Shown here piece by piece: positions 11,780-21,037 of a DNA stretch of 64,000 nucleotides. The notes under the pieces are model-generated. The model had not been told where the DNA came from. It did no database searches and saw only the letters and a list, made by a program, of their open reading frames with translations. Origin of the DNA: Pseudoscleropodium purum (lineage: Eukaryota > Streptophyta > Bryopsida > Hypnales > Brachytheciaceae); contig OZ017805.1 of the NCBI GenBank assembly GCA_963969395.1, positions 2,046,001-2,110,000 on the forward strand. Direction: 5' to 3'. Position 1 is the stretch's first letter; each line of letters starts with the position of its first letter. Both the position numbers and the translations under genes were made by a program.

Positions 11780-13330
11780 TGGTTTTGCCATTAGTGATTG
11801 CAAGAACAAGAGGCGTAGATGGGTACTAGAATTCCTCATTCCAATTTTGTATCCGGAAAAGCCTACCCAAGTTACGGTCACGGTGGCTAACACCAACTTC
11901 AAGGCCTTAGAGGACCAAATTATGCATTGGAGGAGAGTGATTCAAGGTATAGTGAAAAAACTAGTTGATCACGTGGCTAGGGCGAAACACAGCCCTATCA
12001 TCCAATATCTATTTTACCTCTACCATTACAAGGAGGTTTTGAGTATTTAGAAAACGATTCAGTACAACACCAAAGTCAAGATCTTGAAGTACGGCTTGAC
12101 GGATGAACTAGAGAAAGATGAAAAGGAATTCAAAGAAAGACAATCGAAAGAAGAAGAAGAAGCAGTCAACCGATAACAAAGGAAGTCCATGGATTCAGCT
12201 GCACAGGGAAAGGCGCCAACGCTAGATAGAGGAGAGCCGAATCCGGATTCGAAACATCACGAAGACTTGGATTTCTTTGAAGCCGTAAACCAATGGATGC
12301 AATAAGCCAAAGAAATGTATAGTGACCTGGAGGATCACATACTCCTCATTGCGAGCGAACTCAAGGTGAAGCTAGACAAGATTTTGGAAGAGATCCAAAA
12401 ATGGATAGATCCGGAAGAGTTCTGACAAAAGAAAGAGTAGATCTGGAAGTTGGAAGAGAAAAATGATAGCCTTAAATCCCAATTAGAGTGGATGGAAGGG
12501 GAGCTGAATGTGGAAAGACAAAAGGAGATGGATGCTCTTTAATTCATCCGCGACTTGAAGGAACTTACAATGATTCCAAAACATATGGTGATCAGAGTTG
12601 ATCTCTATATCACTTGGTTGGAGAAAGAAGGTCATATGATTGGATTGAGGATGGTTAAAACCGTGGTCGATTTCAAAGCTTGGATGGAAATTGTCTTGAG
12701 GGACATGTGCAAGTTACTGAGGTACCTAAGTCCGAAAAGGGCCATAGACTTAGAAGGATATCCGGAAGTCTCCAAAAGCATATTCTGGGATACTCTGGTT
12801 TGACAGACTTTGGTCCAATAGACTTCTAGTGTTCCAATTCAGCCACAATCAGAAGGATTGAAGTCTATTCTTACTCTAGCTACCGGTCTGTCAATCAGTC
12901 AAGCGTGGACTCCAACAAAATTAGTAGTACCTGAACTGGAGAAGGAATTGAGTGGGAAGTCTGTTCCAGTAGAGCAAGGAGTTTCCGTTCTAATTTTTCC
13001 ATCGCTTGGAAGAATCACGGCCAAAAAGTTCAAGGCACCCAAATTGGATGTTTCTGGCAACCTCAACGCATTGATTGAAACGATGACAAATCCAACCTAA
13101 TCTCATCTGGAAGACTTTTTGCACATGTAGCATTCGTCACCAAAGTGAGATCATGCAAAAATTGAGTTGAGTGATTTACCGCAAGCCAAGGATCCAGAGA
13201 TTCAGGAGATCAAAGAGTTGGAAGAGGAGGTGTTGAAGTCCGGATTTGAGGAAGAAACAAAATTTGAAGACTCACCTCTAGAAATTCAATGGAAACCTCA
13301 GACCCGGTCGTCAATAACGAATACACCGAT
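11780..13330 (+). pseudogene. Decayed, truncated ORF of unit E
   Basis: It begins in the middle of the family protein (HGFAISDCKNKRRRW against DGYAVEDCLDDRYRR in A). The conserved block follows (FLIPILYPEKPTQVTVTVAN), then a charged coiled-coil-like region with stops, then the tail. The last codons before unit A (SSITNTP) continue after A at 16640. The N-terminus and promoter are missing, so it cannot be functional. Confidence 0.7.
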
Positions 13331-13534
13331 TGTCGCAGCTTAGAATTTTGATTTTCTTAGTATACACCCAAATAGGAACGGAAACTAGTCATTAGCTAAT
13401 CGGATCCGATTAGGTGGGGAAGGAAAACTCAGAATTAGCACGGAACGTGAAGTAGTGGGCTTCTTGGATCTAATCTGGTCAGGAGTAACTAACGACGGAA
13501 ACGGAATGTAACACGGATTAGGTCTAGGACCGGA

Positions 13535-13595
13535 TGATGATGATGAACCGGATTATGATGGTAACCCGGATTCATGATGACAAACCGGAAAGGGT
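13535..13595 (+). repeat. Short tandem repeats upstream of the unit A promoter
   Basis: Three imperfect 18-21 bp repeats built from GATGATGA and ACCGGAT lie just upstream of the TATA box. Unit B has about four copies at the equivalent place. Copy-number variation just upstream of a TATA box is typical of LTR U3 enhancer repeats. Confidence 0.6.
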
Positions 13596-13603
13596 CCAGG
13601 GAC

Positions 13604-13610
13604 TATAAAA
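13604..13610 (+). promoter_or_regulatory. TATA box P1, unit A
   Basis: TATAAAA sits about 190 bp before the ORF start and fits a transcript with a leader of about 160 nt. It is conserved in unit B at the equivalent place. Confidence 0.65.
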
Positions 13611-13793
13611 GGAGCAGCTTTCACTGTTGCACCCCCTTTTAGAAACTCGACCTTGAGCGTGCGCGGTTGAGTTTTTGTCGTTTGTGCGTCTGTACGTTTG
13701 CGTTCTGTTCATTTTGATTCCGGTTGAGATCGGAGAGAGAAAGTGAGGAACGGGACGTGCGGCTAGGAGAGAGTGAGGTAGATGTGAGTGGGA

Positions 13794-15452
13794 ATGCCTC
13801 AGCTACGTAGGTCGAGACAAGCGAGTCCCTCTGGAGGCGAGGTGAAGCTCCGGAAAGTCATTCCGGTTATTCCCTCCACAGAGCCGGAAAAGGCTGAACT
13901 CATGGATGATCTCAGATCCATGGGTTGCGTAGGGTTTGCCGAGAAACCTTGGGGTTTTAGGGAGGAGAGAATGGTCAAGGAGCTCCTCGGAAAGTTGTCC
14001 AACCAGTTTGACAACACCGTGAGGGGAGCTCCCGTCAGCTGGAACGAGGGGATGTGGAGAGCGGTTTACGGTTTCCGGACAGGAGGTTTGGGAATGGCGA
14101 GCCGGAAGGATGAGTTTGTCCGAGGGAAGTTCAAGGGAGCCGTCAACCCGAAGGACGGATACGCGGTCGAGGATTGCTTGGATGACCGATACCGTCGGCT
14201 CCTGCAATTCCTGGTTCCGGTTCTTCACCCGGAAAAGCCGACCAGGGTGACGATCACCCTCGGCAACACCATTTTCGGTGCCCTCAGTGGTACCCGGAAA
14301 GTGGACTGGGCACGGATCATTTCCGATCTCGTGGCCCAGCTTGTTAGTAGGGTTGGGAAGAAAAGGGCCACTCCAGTGTGCCCTTATCTCTTCCACCTCT
14401 ATCGGGAGAACCAAGTCCTCACCAACATAGAGGAGAAGGCGTGGAAGACGCAGGAAGTGCTCCTGAAGTACGGGGAGTCGGAGACGGATGACGAAGCGGA
14501 ATCCGATTCCGAGTCAGACCGGGAGTCCAGCGAGGAAGAGGAGGAGCCGATGCCGCCGATCAAGCGACAGAAGCTGACGCCTCCACACAAGCGCGGGACG
14601 CCTCCCGGTCAAGACAAACCGGCCCCGGAGGAGAAACCGGAAGCCGAGAAGGCCAATTCCGGGGGAGATCCGGATATGCAAGATCCGTTCAACGGTCTGA
14701 TCAACGTCCTCTGCAACATCAGGGCGGATTGGGAGGTCAAGCACAGGACGCTTGCGGCAATCGGCAAGTTGGTGGGTGCTGCACCGGACAGCAACTTGGC
14801 GGAACAAGTGGCGCAATGCATCACGAATCCGGAAGAGACCCGGAAGCAGGAAGCCGAGATCCGCCGGTTGCAGGAGGAGGTAGATAAACTGAAGGCAACA
14901 CTTTTTGCCTATCAGGAAGACGTGACGGCCGCTCGGGAGATGGCGGAGGAGACTCGGAAGGTGGCCGAGCAGATCAAGGCGGTCCTGGGAGAGACCGGAA
15001 CGGCAGCGGCCAAGGCGAAGCTCTTCGACGAGAAGATCCACGAAGAGAAGAAACTATCCGGTTCCCGGATGGTCCGGATTCTCGCGGACTTCGCCGAGCA
15101 GGTGGAGACGGCAATGGTAGAGGGGCGGAAGGCAGCGGACCGGATCGAGGAGAGCAGCCGGAAGCTGACGGGAGCGACGTGCGACAAAGGTATTCACCTT
15201 TCGGACATCTCACTACCGGACCTCTTTCCGGATGCAACTATGGCGAAGGACAGGAAGGATTGGACTCCTGAGTCCAAGAAGTCTGCACGGACTGGGACTC
15301 CGGGCATGAGACCGGATATCACCATCGACCTGGAGTCCCCACCCGGATCGAATCCTGCGGAGGGGGAACGGGTCCGGAATTTGAGCGAAGTCTTCGAGGA
15401 GCTAGTCCCAGAGGTCGGAAGCCCGATGATAGGATCTAGAGTTGTAGGGTAG
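13794..15452 (+). CDS. Intact ORF carried inside unit A; gag-like or plant-mobile-domain-like protein
   Basis: The ORF encodes 552 aa. I chose ATG 13794 (MPQLRRSRQ) because unit B starts at the same residue. Residues 1-225 form a conserved globular region, best kept around LVPVLHPEKPTRVTITLGNT and CPYLFHLY across all seven copies; its layout recalls the 'putative plant transposon protein' domains found next to retroelements, which is a weak resemblance only. Residues 228-250 are strongly acidic and Ser-rich. A basic PPIKRQKL segment that could be a nuclear signal follows. Residues about 330-470 are a predicted coiled coil. No zinc knuckle, protease or polymerase motif is present. It is the only open copy in the window, and its function is unknown. 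Confidence 0.75.
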   Translation: MPQLRRSRQASPSGGEVKLRKVIPVIPSTEPEKAELMDDLRSMGCVGFAEKPWGFREERMVKELLGKLSNQFDNTVRGAPVSWNEGMWRAVYGFRTGGLGMASRKDEFVRGKFKGAVNPKDGYAVEDCLDDRYRRLLQFLVPVLHPEKPTRVTITLGNTIFGALSGTRKVDWARIISDLVAQLVSRVGKKRATPVCPYLFHLYRENQVLTNIEEKAWKTQEVLLKYGESETDDEAESDSESDRESSEEEEEPMPPIKRQKLTPPHKRGTPPGQDKPAPEEKPEAEKANSGGDPDMQDPFNGLINVLCNIRADWEVKHRTLAAIGKLVGAAPDSNLAEQVAQCITNPEETRKQEAEIRRLQEEVDKLKATLFAYQEDVTAAREMAEETRKVAEQIKAVLGETGTAAAKAKLFDEKIHEEKKLSGSRMVRILADFAEQVETAMVEGRKAADRIEESSRKLTGATCDKGIHLSDISLPDLFPDATMAKDRKDWTPESKKSARTGTPGMRPDITIDLESPPGSNPAEGERVRNLSEVFEELVPEVGSPMIGSRVVG

Positions 15453-15484
15453 ATAGGATTTGAATTTCAGTTAGGAGTAGGAGC

Positions 15485-15504
15485 GGATCCGGATCCGGAT
15501 CCGG
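15485..15504. repeat. GGATCC-type hexamer repeat
   Basis: Three tandem GGATCC units plus CC, just after the ORF of unit A; the same array is in unit B near 38455-38470. Confidence 0.7.
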
Positions 15505-15603
15505 CTCAATAGTATTAGGTCAGACCGGAAGTTAGATTTAGGTGGCAGCGGACCCCCACGGGTTTTCCGCTCCTTTTTGTGCTTTTAGGGTTTTTACCCT
15601 TTG

Positions 15604-15612
15604 TATATAAAT
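15604..15612 (+). promoter_or_regulatory. TATA box P2, unit A
   Basis: TATATAAAT lies 2.0 kb downstream of P1 and about 1.03 kb before the end of the unit. If the unit is an LTR, this would be the genomic promoter that sets the start of R. It is conserved in unit B at 38343-38351. Confidence 0.5.
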
Positions 15613-17783
15613 CGGTTCCTGCGATGGGAATTGGGAGTTGTTCATTTTGCAAACCTCTTGTACCTTTCCATTCTCTTCGTTGTGTATCTCTCTCCAGCGC
15701 GACAGGATTGTATGATGTGGAGTTAGGATAGTACGAGTTGGTTGGCAAGTGAATTCTCCCCTTGGTGTTTATTTTCCGATCCAAGGTGCATGTGAGTAGG
15801 TACCGAAGAGTTGGGAGTGAACTTAGTTCCTCAGCACGTCTAGAGTTTGAGATTCCGGGTGAGAAAGCCGTTGTTAGGCTAGGCGGGTAGGGAGGGATTC
15901 CTTAGCTGCGCTAGAACTCCCGGGTGGGAAATCCGGTCGAGTGTCCGATCTCCTGTGAGGTCTCACCACCCGTATGGGTAACGGAAGAACTTTAGTTGAT
16001 GTTGGAACGGACGGGTGCACTTGTAACCACTTGTCTTCGCACGGATCGGAAGTAGCATCAAGGTCGTTGTAGTACGAGAGGGTCGAGTGTGGGGTCTTTG
16101 TGTGACCTACGACCCGGATTGCTATCTGGGTTGTTGTGAAGGACCAAACCGGATCCGGATTAGCTTAGGAGTCTAGAAGGTAGGACAGTGGGTCTTCAGC
16201 CACTATAAGTCACGGAAGGAGTGGTGGGCCTACCACTCTCAAAATTAAGCGGCGACCCCTCTGATGGTGAAACAGAGGCAAAACCAAACCGGATAGGATT
16301 ACGAGTACAGGATGACCATCCTGACCGGATTGGTCAGGACGGATTTCCAGGATCGGAAGTTGTGAGATCCTGGGATTTGGGTATTTGTACGGACCGGATA
16401 GTTAGTAGGACCGGAAGAAGGAGTAATCCGGTCTATAGTTTTCCGGTGTGGTGGTATTTCTGGTTCTAGATCTAGGACCGGAAAGTAAGATTGGCATACT
16501 GACTGAGCTTAACTGCTTAATAGAGCTAGATACTTCACAGGATCTCGTGGGTTCGATCTTTAGAGTCACTTAGTTATACTCTAGAGCGATTTTTGTGAGT
16601 ATAATGGGGAATTGACCTGCCCTGTGCTGCGACACCGATGAAGACTTCGGTGAAGAATCTAGGCAATCAAAGTGGAAGTAGTACGAAGAAGGCATGGCGG
16701 GATAGATAGATAGTTGGAAGTTAATTAGGATTTTCATTCTAGAATGGGTTTCCTAAGCGTGGATCCGGGTTCCGGATTTCTAGGGCGAGTTGGTTGTGAA
16801 CTTCTAGGATATTCCCGGTTGTTCATTGTATGGTTATCTTGATTTTTGGGTTGCCATTTTGGCTTTTTTGGCATTGACTTTAGATTTTGGTTTTGGTTTT
16901 TAAGGGTTGGCAAGTTTGTTGCCCTCTCATTCTATCATAGTGATTATTCCATTGTATTTCATTTCCTTCTGTAATCAAAGCCACCTAGTGAATATTTTGG
17001 CTCCGACTTTGTGTCTGGATTGTATTGCTTTGTTGCTTGGTGTATTAAGATGTGAGAAGGATGGGTGAAGCGGAATCTGAATTTTGGGTAATTAGGTCGG
17101 ATTGAGGGAGTACTATTGTATTGATGTTAGATTTGGAATGAAAGAGCTGCACGTGGTGCCTTTGAACTACTGGAACGGTTATCCTGTTATATTGAAGTGT
17201 GTTGCGAGTGTGGATCTGGAATTGGAAATGATTTCGTACAAGGATTAGTGACCACTAGCAAAAACTCTCACTTATTAGAAGGTCTGCCAACCTTGGGATC
17301 CGTCTTACATCTAGAAAGACTACCCCTTTGTCAATTCCAGATACCTAAGATTTGTCGTTGTAGTAAGGAGTAGTGAATGCAATTTTGATTGACCAGCATT
17401 CCGGATTGGCCATCTAAAATCTTGTGAGGATCTAGATCTACTTTCCGTGCTGCAACATCTTGATTACTTGGGTGTTTGTTTGTTTTTGTTACTTTAATAA
17501 TTAGAAAAACTAGAGGGGTGAGTCTCTACCCCTTGAAAGACCAATAGTGGATACTTTGAGGGTAAAACAAAGGTATTGAAAACTAGTTCTTTGAAAAGAC
17601 ATAATTGGAAACCGGAGAAGAACGGATTTCCATTCAAGCCAAATAGTAGTGGGAATTTGGTAGAGAGAGAATCAAGATAATAAAGTTTGGAAGACCATCC
17701 AAAATTCCCTTGAATGATAATGTGTATCATCTTATTACATTTTTGTGGCTAAAGAGACTTACACTTAGATTGTATGTATGATA

Positions 17784-17984
17784 CCAAGGTTGTCTTGTCG
17801 GGCAAAATTTTGGTTTTTTAGGTCTAATAGATGTCGCATGTCACATGTGGCATGTCATATATAACAAGTGCTGAGTAAGCATGACGGATTTGTTGAGTAG
17901 AAATTTGGGGGTGTTTTTTTTTTACCCTGGGGTAAATGGATTTTGGCAATGTGGCTGGTCCATAAAAGTGATGTTGAAAGATTG
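17784..17984. other. Spacer between unit E and the GGCGA repeat family
   Basis: It begins with CCAAGGTTGTCTTGTCGG, which resembles a hAT end, but no partner end was found. Confidence 0.3.
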
Positions 17985-18135
17985 CCATGGGCGACTTTAG
18001 GTCGGGGGGGGCGACTGCAGGTCAAAGGGGCAACTACAAGTCTACAAAGTGGGCGACCATGGGTCCCAAACAGGGGCAACCGCAAGTAAAAACTCAAAGG
18101 CAAATGCGGGTTTGAAACTAGGGTGACTATAGGTC
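17985..18135. repeat. GGCGA..GGGTC degenerate repeats, block 1
   Basis: Loose iterations of GGCGACT.CAGGTC and GGCGACCATGGGTC every 20-30 bp. The same motif recurs at 19400-19470, 20190-20760 and, inverted, at 33600-33790. Confidence 0.55.
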
Positions 18136-18139
18136 TTGA

Positions 18140-18960
18140 ATGAGGTCCTTGGTTCTCCTTGGTTGTGTATCTTTGGAATCCAATCATCATCGTCATCCTC
18201 ACAAGGCATTAATATTAAGAGCAATGTGGGCTCCCAATTCAATCTCAATATCCAAATCATCCTCAACCATTTCTCTCAAGTGTGCCAACATATGTTGCTC
18301 CACTTCATCTGTTTTTTGGTGAGAGACATGCATTGGTTCCACCAATGCAAGAGGTTCCACGTCCATTGCTATGTCTTCTTCTATTGTACATTCCCTCCTT
18401 CAAATACTACCAATGCTATATTTTCGTTCACCAATGTTCCTTCCATTGGGGATATGGAATCTGGAGTATCCTCTTCCATCAACTCATCAAAGCTTGACCA
18501 ATCATAGTCTTCATGTGCCACTCCTACAATGTGCTTTTCAGGCCTCAATCCATCTCGTGGATTATTTGAAAGGCCTACCTTCGAAATGTCTTTGGTAGTT
18601 GGTATAAACAGCTTCTTCGATGCCTTCATGCTATGCCAATCCATCGTTTGTTCCAACTCCAATTCTGCATAGATTATTTGGCAAGTGCCTAATGAAACTT
18701 CACTCCGTGCTACTTCGTTCATTTTATACAATACTCGGTATACTTCAATACATTATTGTACAAATGCATCATTCTTGCAATAATGAAGATTTGCAAGGTT
18801 TTGATTCAAATGAATCTTGTGGCGATAGTGAGGGAAAAGTTTGTCGATGTGGCACCATCCTATATATGTCTTGCACATTAGCAAGGTCCAATCTCCTTCT
18901 ATAGTACGCCATCCTCGAAATGCCTTGCTTGTAGGATCAAGTAAGACACATCGATTTTTG
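18140..18960 (-). pseudogene. Unrecognised degraded coding region
   Basis: On the minus strand, 18731-18381 is open (117 codons, NNPRDGLRPEKHIVGVAHED, then an acidic stretch). Protein-like sequence also occurs in the same direction upstream (to about 18960) and downstream (to about 18140), broken by stops. The acidic tail and general layout are somewhat like the C-terminal part of hAT transposases, but no diagnostic motif is present, so I leave it unassigned. It lies inside the GGCGA repeat region and could be that repeat family's own coding relic. Confidence 0.3.
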
Positions 18961-19229
18961 TCATGGCATTCTTTTTTTTTTTGTCTTCTTCACGTTCGAC
19001 GCCATCACAGGAGATTATGGTGGAAATGGACTACTCTAAAATCTAAGAAAGGCTACACTAGGCTAAGGGTGTACGTGCAACTATTTATTAAGTAGCAGTA
19101 TATTCACATGTGCCCTAAGTTCAATTAAAGCAATTACAACAACATGCTCACTTGTACATTCACAATATGCAAACAAGTGTATTTTACAAAAGAACTAAAT
19201 GTCTACAATGAGTGTAGATATATAAAAGG

Positions 19230-19470
19230 TGGTGCAAGGGTTCAAGACTAAAGTTCTAGCACACAAGCACGCATCCAAATGCTTCAAGGCGGATGGAAGA
19301 CAAAGCGTAGTGCCAGAAGTGACGAAGACAAGATCCAGAGTTAGTGTTAGTACCCAAGGTTGCCCTAGGCAAGTGCATGTGGGGGTGCGTGCAGGCAAGG
19401 GCGACTATAGATCTTGGATGACCGTGGATCAGAATGGGGCAACTACGGGTCTAAAAAGAGCTTTTCAAAT
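19230..19470. repeat. GGCGA repeat family, module copy 1
   Basis: The reverse complement of 19240-19390 matches 20770-20915 and 33790-33920: GCCCTAGGGCAACCTTGG-like sequence, then CATCC.CCT..., then a GCGTGCTTGTG end. Adjacent GGCGACTATAG and GGGCAACTACGGGTC motifs belong to the same family. Confidence 0.5.
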
Positions 19471-19659
19471 ATGCCTTCCAGAAAATAGAAAGGTGACCGT
19501 GTGTCATGGGAAAGTGGCAAAAGGCATTTTTGAATTTGCCACCATGTACATAGGAGGGAATCCACTAGAATTCAAACTTAGAGCTTTCCAATTCTCTCCT
19601 CGATACTATAAAATTAATCATAATTATTTTTTCATACAACAAGTGAGGAGTTTATTTTT

Positions 19660-20185
19660 TTAAGAGTAAAGAGAGGATATATTAAAAGGGGAGAAAATTA
19701 TATTCAAGGTGGCCCTCCTTTAATTCATTGGAGTTTCAATTGAAACATCTTACTAGTCACCTCCAATCCTTCTTAAGTATAACTTTTGACGAAATTAAAC
19801 CTTTCATTTGAATATGGCACGTTTTTTGATGTAGGATTGTAGGTGGGATCTTTGAAGAGTTTACATTTATAGAATTATAGTGAGAGTATTCTCGGTGAGA
19901 TACATTAACAACTACAAATATGATACAATAAGAAATTTAAATATATAGGGGATTCATCTAAAAAAATATATATGAAACAAAAGTTCTTCCATTAAAACTA
20001 GAGTATAGGATATAGATTTTAGGGTTCTAAAAGACCTTTAACAATTCATTTTGCTAAGTAATAATATATTGTTGACACAACATTACCTAGGTGTTCACTA
20101 ACATTGGAGATATAATGGAACATTACACTCCATAAATGTAAGATTCAATCTGAGTTGATGGAGATCTAACCTTACTATCTCCTTT
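19660..20185. other. AT-rich spacer
   Basis: No gene or bounded repeat was recognised. Confidence 0.35.
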
Positions 20186-20189
20186 GCTT

Positions 20190-20915
20190 TTGGGGGTGAC
20201 TACGGATTTGGGGCGAGTGTAGGTTTGCGGTAGTAGCGAGTCCACAAGGGCGAACTAGGGTTTGGGGTGCCAAATTCTTGGACACTTGGGGCGATTGCGG
20301 GTTTGGGTGAGTGTAAGTCTAGGGCGATTGTGGGTCTAGAGGGCGAACCAACTTTCTGAGGCCAAATTATATGTTTTTTGAGGCAATCGCGGGTCTAAAG
20401 CGAGTGTAGGTTTGGAGTGACTTCGGATCCACAAGGGTGAACCAAGATTTAGGGTACCAAATTCTTAGACATTAAGAACAACCATGGGTCTATAAGGGCA
20501 AACCAGGGTTTGAGTTGCCAAATTCTTGGACACTTGGCGTAACCACGGGTCTAGGCAAGTGTAAGTTTGGAGCTACCATGGGTCTAGAAGGGTGAACCAG
20601 CCTTTTGAGGCCAAATTATTTGCCTTTTGAGGTGACTATAGGTTTGGAGCAATCGCGGGTCCAGAAGAGGTCAACTTAGAAGTCCAGTTATGAAATTAAA
20701 GGGATTCGTACCTACGGTCGCCCTTTCTAGATCCAAAGTGGCTTTTTTTAGACCCATAGTCACCCTTAAGCTAGTGCAACTTGACCTACACATGCCCTAA
20801 GGCAACTATGAGTACTTGAGAAGGCCCACCTACCCAAGGTCGCCACTTTTGGCCTTGTACATCGGCTTTCATCCACCTCAAAGTGGCTAAATGCGTGCTT
20901 GTGGGCCAAGGTGTA
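20190..20915. repeat. GGCGA repeat family, longest block with higher-order units
   Basis: Short motifs (GGCGATTGCGGGT, GTGGGTCTAGAGGGCGAACC, GCCAAATTCTTGGACACTT) recur. At a larger scale, about 20235-20435 and 20436-20668 are two imperfect copies of a 200-230 bp unit. The block ends in the module shared with 19240-19390 and 33790-33920. It has no coding potential. Confidence 0.6.
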
Positions 20916-21037
20916 AATTTGTAAGAGGGACAGTTTGCCATTTTTTCGTTCAAAGTTCTCGATAGTAGAAACCATGGCTACTCTGAGGAAGTCCATTTGG
21001 AATAGAAATCTTAATGACCCTACGAGGTACCAGATGG

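Larger units (their letters stand above)
13331..16634 (+). mobile_element. Gene-carrying TG..CA unit, copy A (youngest-looking, intact)
   Basis: The unit starts TGTCGCAGC at 13331 and ends GCTGCGACA at 16634, a perfect 9-bp inverted repeat at its tips. Flanking 5-bp duplications are CCGAT (13326-13330 and 16635-16639). In order it has tandem repeats, a TATA box, an intact 552-codon ORF, a second TATA box, and about 1 kb of non-coding sequence. No primer-binding site, polypurine tract or gag-pol lies beside it. The best structural reading is a solo LTR carrying a gene in its U3 part, or a small autonomous-looking unit. B is a close relative. Confidence 0.85.
11780..17783 (+). mobile_element. 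Gene-carrying unit, copy E, 5'-truncated and split by unit A
   Basis: E starts inside its ORF at 11780 and runs to 13330, is interrupted by unit A, and resumes at 16635 to end near 17783. The outer part (17150-17783) is the reverse complement of the left parts of C and D (for example 8041-8480), and its last bases TATGTATGATA correspond to the GCATGCGACA end of C with transitions. The sequence across A joins to match D near 22200, so A is a later insertion into E. Confidence 0.75.

Noticed and set aside
16500..16580. True tRNA gene
   Set aside because: The T-arm sequence does not form a proper stem and no acceptor stem closes the structure.
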